Of a stretch of DNA of 64,000 bases, positions 63,692-64,000 are shown one piece after another. Within the stretch, counting starts at the first letter, position 1; each line of letters begins with the position of its first letter. The position numbers were made by a program, and so were the translations under genes. Source of the stretch: Symbiodinium natans (lineage: Eukaryota; Sar; Dinophyceae; Suessiales; Symbiodiniaceae); the NCBI GenBank assembly GCA_905221605.1, contig CAJNDS010002723.1:801816-865815 (forward strand), written 5' to 3'. The notes below the pieces were generated by a model. It ran no database searches, was not told the DNA's origin, and saw nothing but the letters and a program-made list of their open reading frames with translations.

Positions 63692-63823
63692 TATTTGGAG
63701 GCTCATGGGTAGTTGTAAAGTTGTAAGTAGTGTCAAGTGTGCCTAAATAAGGTTCTAACCGGTTACAATTGCAGTTACCCTACTTATAACCCCACTTGCA
63801 ACTACCCATGAACCTTCAAGTAG
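63692..63823. mobile_element. Family A element, most complete copy
   Basis: TATTTGGAGGCTCATGGGTA and ACTACCCATGAACCTTCAAG are inverted ends; internal GCCTAAATAAGG and ACCCTACTTATAACCCCACT. Confidence 0.9.
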
Positions 63824-63929
63824 GGCTTTGGCATGAGTTTGGAGCGAGTGGGGTTGTGGGGTTTGGAGCTGATGCTTGATGTTTCGTATCGCCAAGGATC
63901 CTAGATGGGAGTGTACGAAAGTAAGGGGC

Positions 63930-64000
63930 CCAAATGTAGACCCCCAAATAGTAGGATTCCCTCACAAGGACACCGTTAAGGTACCTAAATCTCGAAAACC
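63930..64000. mobile_element. Family D element, cut by the window edge
   Basis: TGTAGACCCCCAAATAGTAG then GTTAAGGTACC. Confidence 0.6.

Noticed and set aside
1-64000. Reading the window as a true chromosome end because of the telomeric repeats
   Set aside because: Arrays are short, in both orientations, interleaved with genes, and neither window edge is a long terminal array.
1-64000. tRNA, rRNA, CRISPR or riboswitch
   Set aside because: No regular spacer-repeat array, no recognisable tRNA or rRNA segment seen by eye; a covariance-model scan would be needed to exclude tRNAs fully.

Overview
Eukaryotic nuclear DNA, most probably from a dinoflagellate (inference). Three things point that way. 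First, plant/alveolate-type telomere heptamers (TTTAGGG on one strand, CCCTAAA on the other) are scattered through the whole window in both orientations; by eye there are roughly a hundred separate arrays. Second, the introns I can reconstruct use GT, GC or GA at the donor side and AG followed by G at the acceptor side. Third, the gene content fits: a RAP-domain RNA-binding protein, a PARP, a ParB/sulfiredoxin-like protein and an EGLN-type prolyl hydroxylase. I saw no bacterial-style operons, CRISPR arrays, tRNA or rRNA genes.

Layout. 1-5400 is mostly non-coding, with two exon-like islands near 1690-2000 and the first miniature elements. 5412-15086 holds a gene cut into very small exons: eight exons (6884-14238) together spell a recognisable EGLN/PHD-like 2-oxoglutarate dioxygenase, while the introns are filled with telomeric arrays and miniature elements. 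15988-18804 is an intron-free PARP gene whose middle is a near-perfect 870-bp tandem duplication. 19200-27100 is mostly repeats and unassigned sequence. 27615-28649 is an intron-free ParB/sulfiredoxin-like gene with a cysteine cluster at its end. 30457-33753 has seven exon-like islands that may form one gene of unknown function. 37344-38182 is a small ankyrin-repeat gene with an apparent one-base frame break. 41300-53060 has more isolated exon-like islands of unknown genes. 54275-57700 is a three-exon RAP-domain gene whose exon phases close exactly. 59300-63324 has four more islands.

Repeats. Besides the telomeric arrays there are at least seven families of miniature elements, most with inverted-repeat ends and about 70-150 bp long (called A to G here). 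Several copies carry a telomeric array inside them, and one array at 1209-1274 is flanked by a perfect 14-bp direct repeat. Many exon-like islands begin or end exactly at a telomeric heptamer, whose sequence can itself supply GT (G|GTTTAGGG) or AG (TTTAG|G) splice dinucleotides. The most notable feature of the window is therefore telomere-type repeat that seems to have been inserted many times, expanded locally into array-specific variants, and become part of introns.

Limits. Exon calls rest on open frame, coding-like composition and flanking splice-like dinucleotides. Only the PHD, PARP, ParB-like, ankyrin and RAP genes rest on recognised protein families. All coordinates of unassigned exons are approximate.
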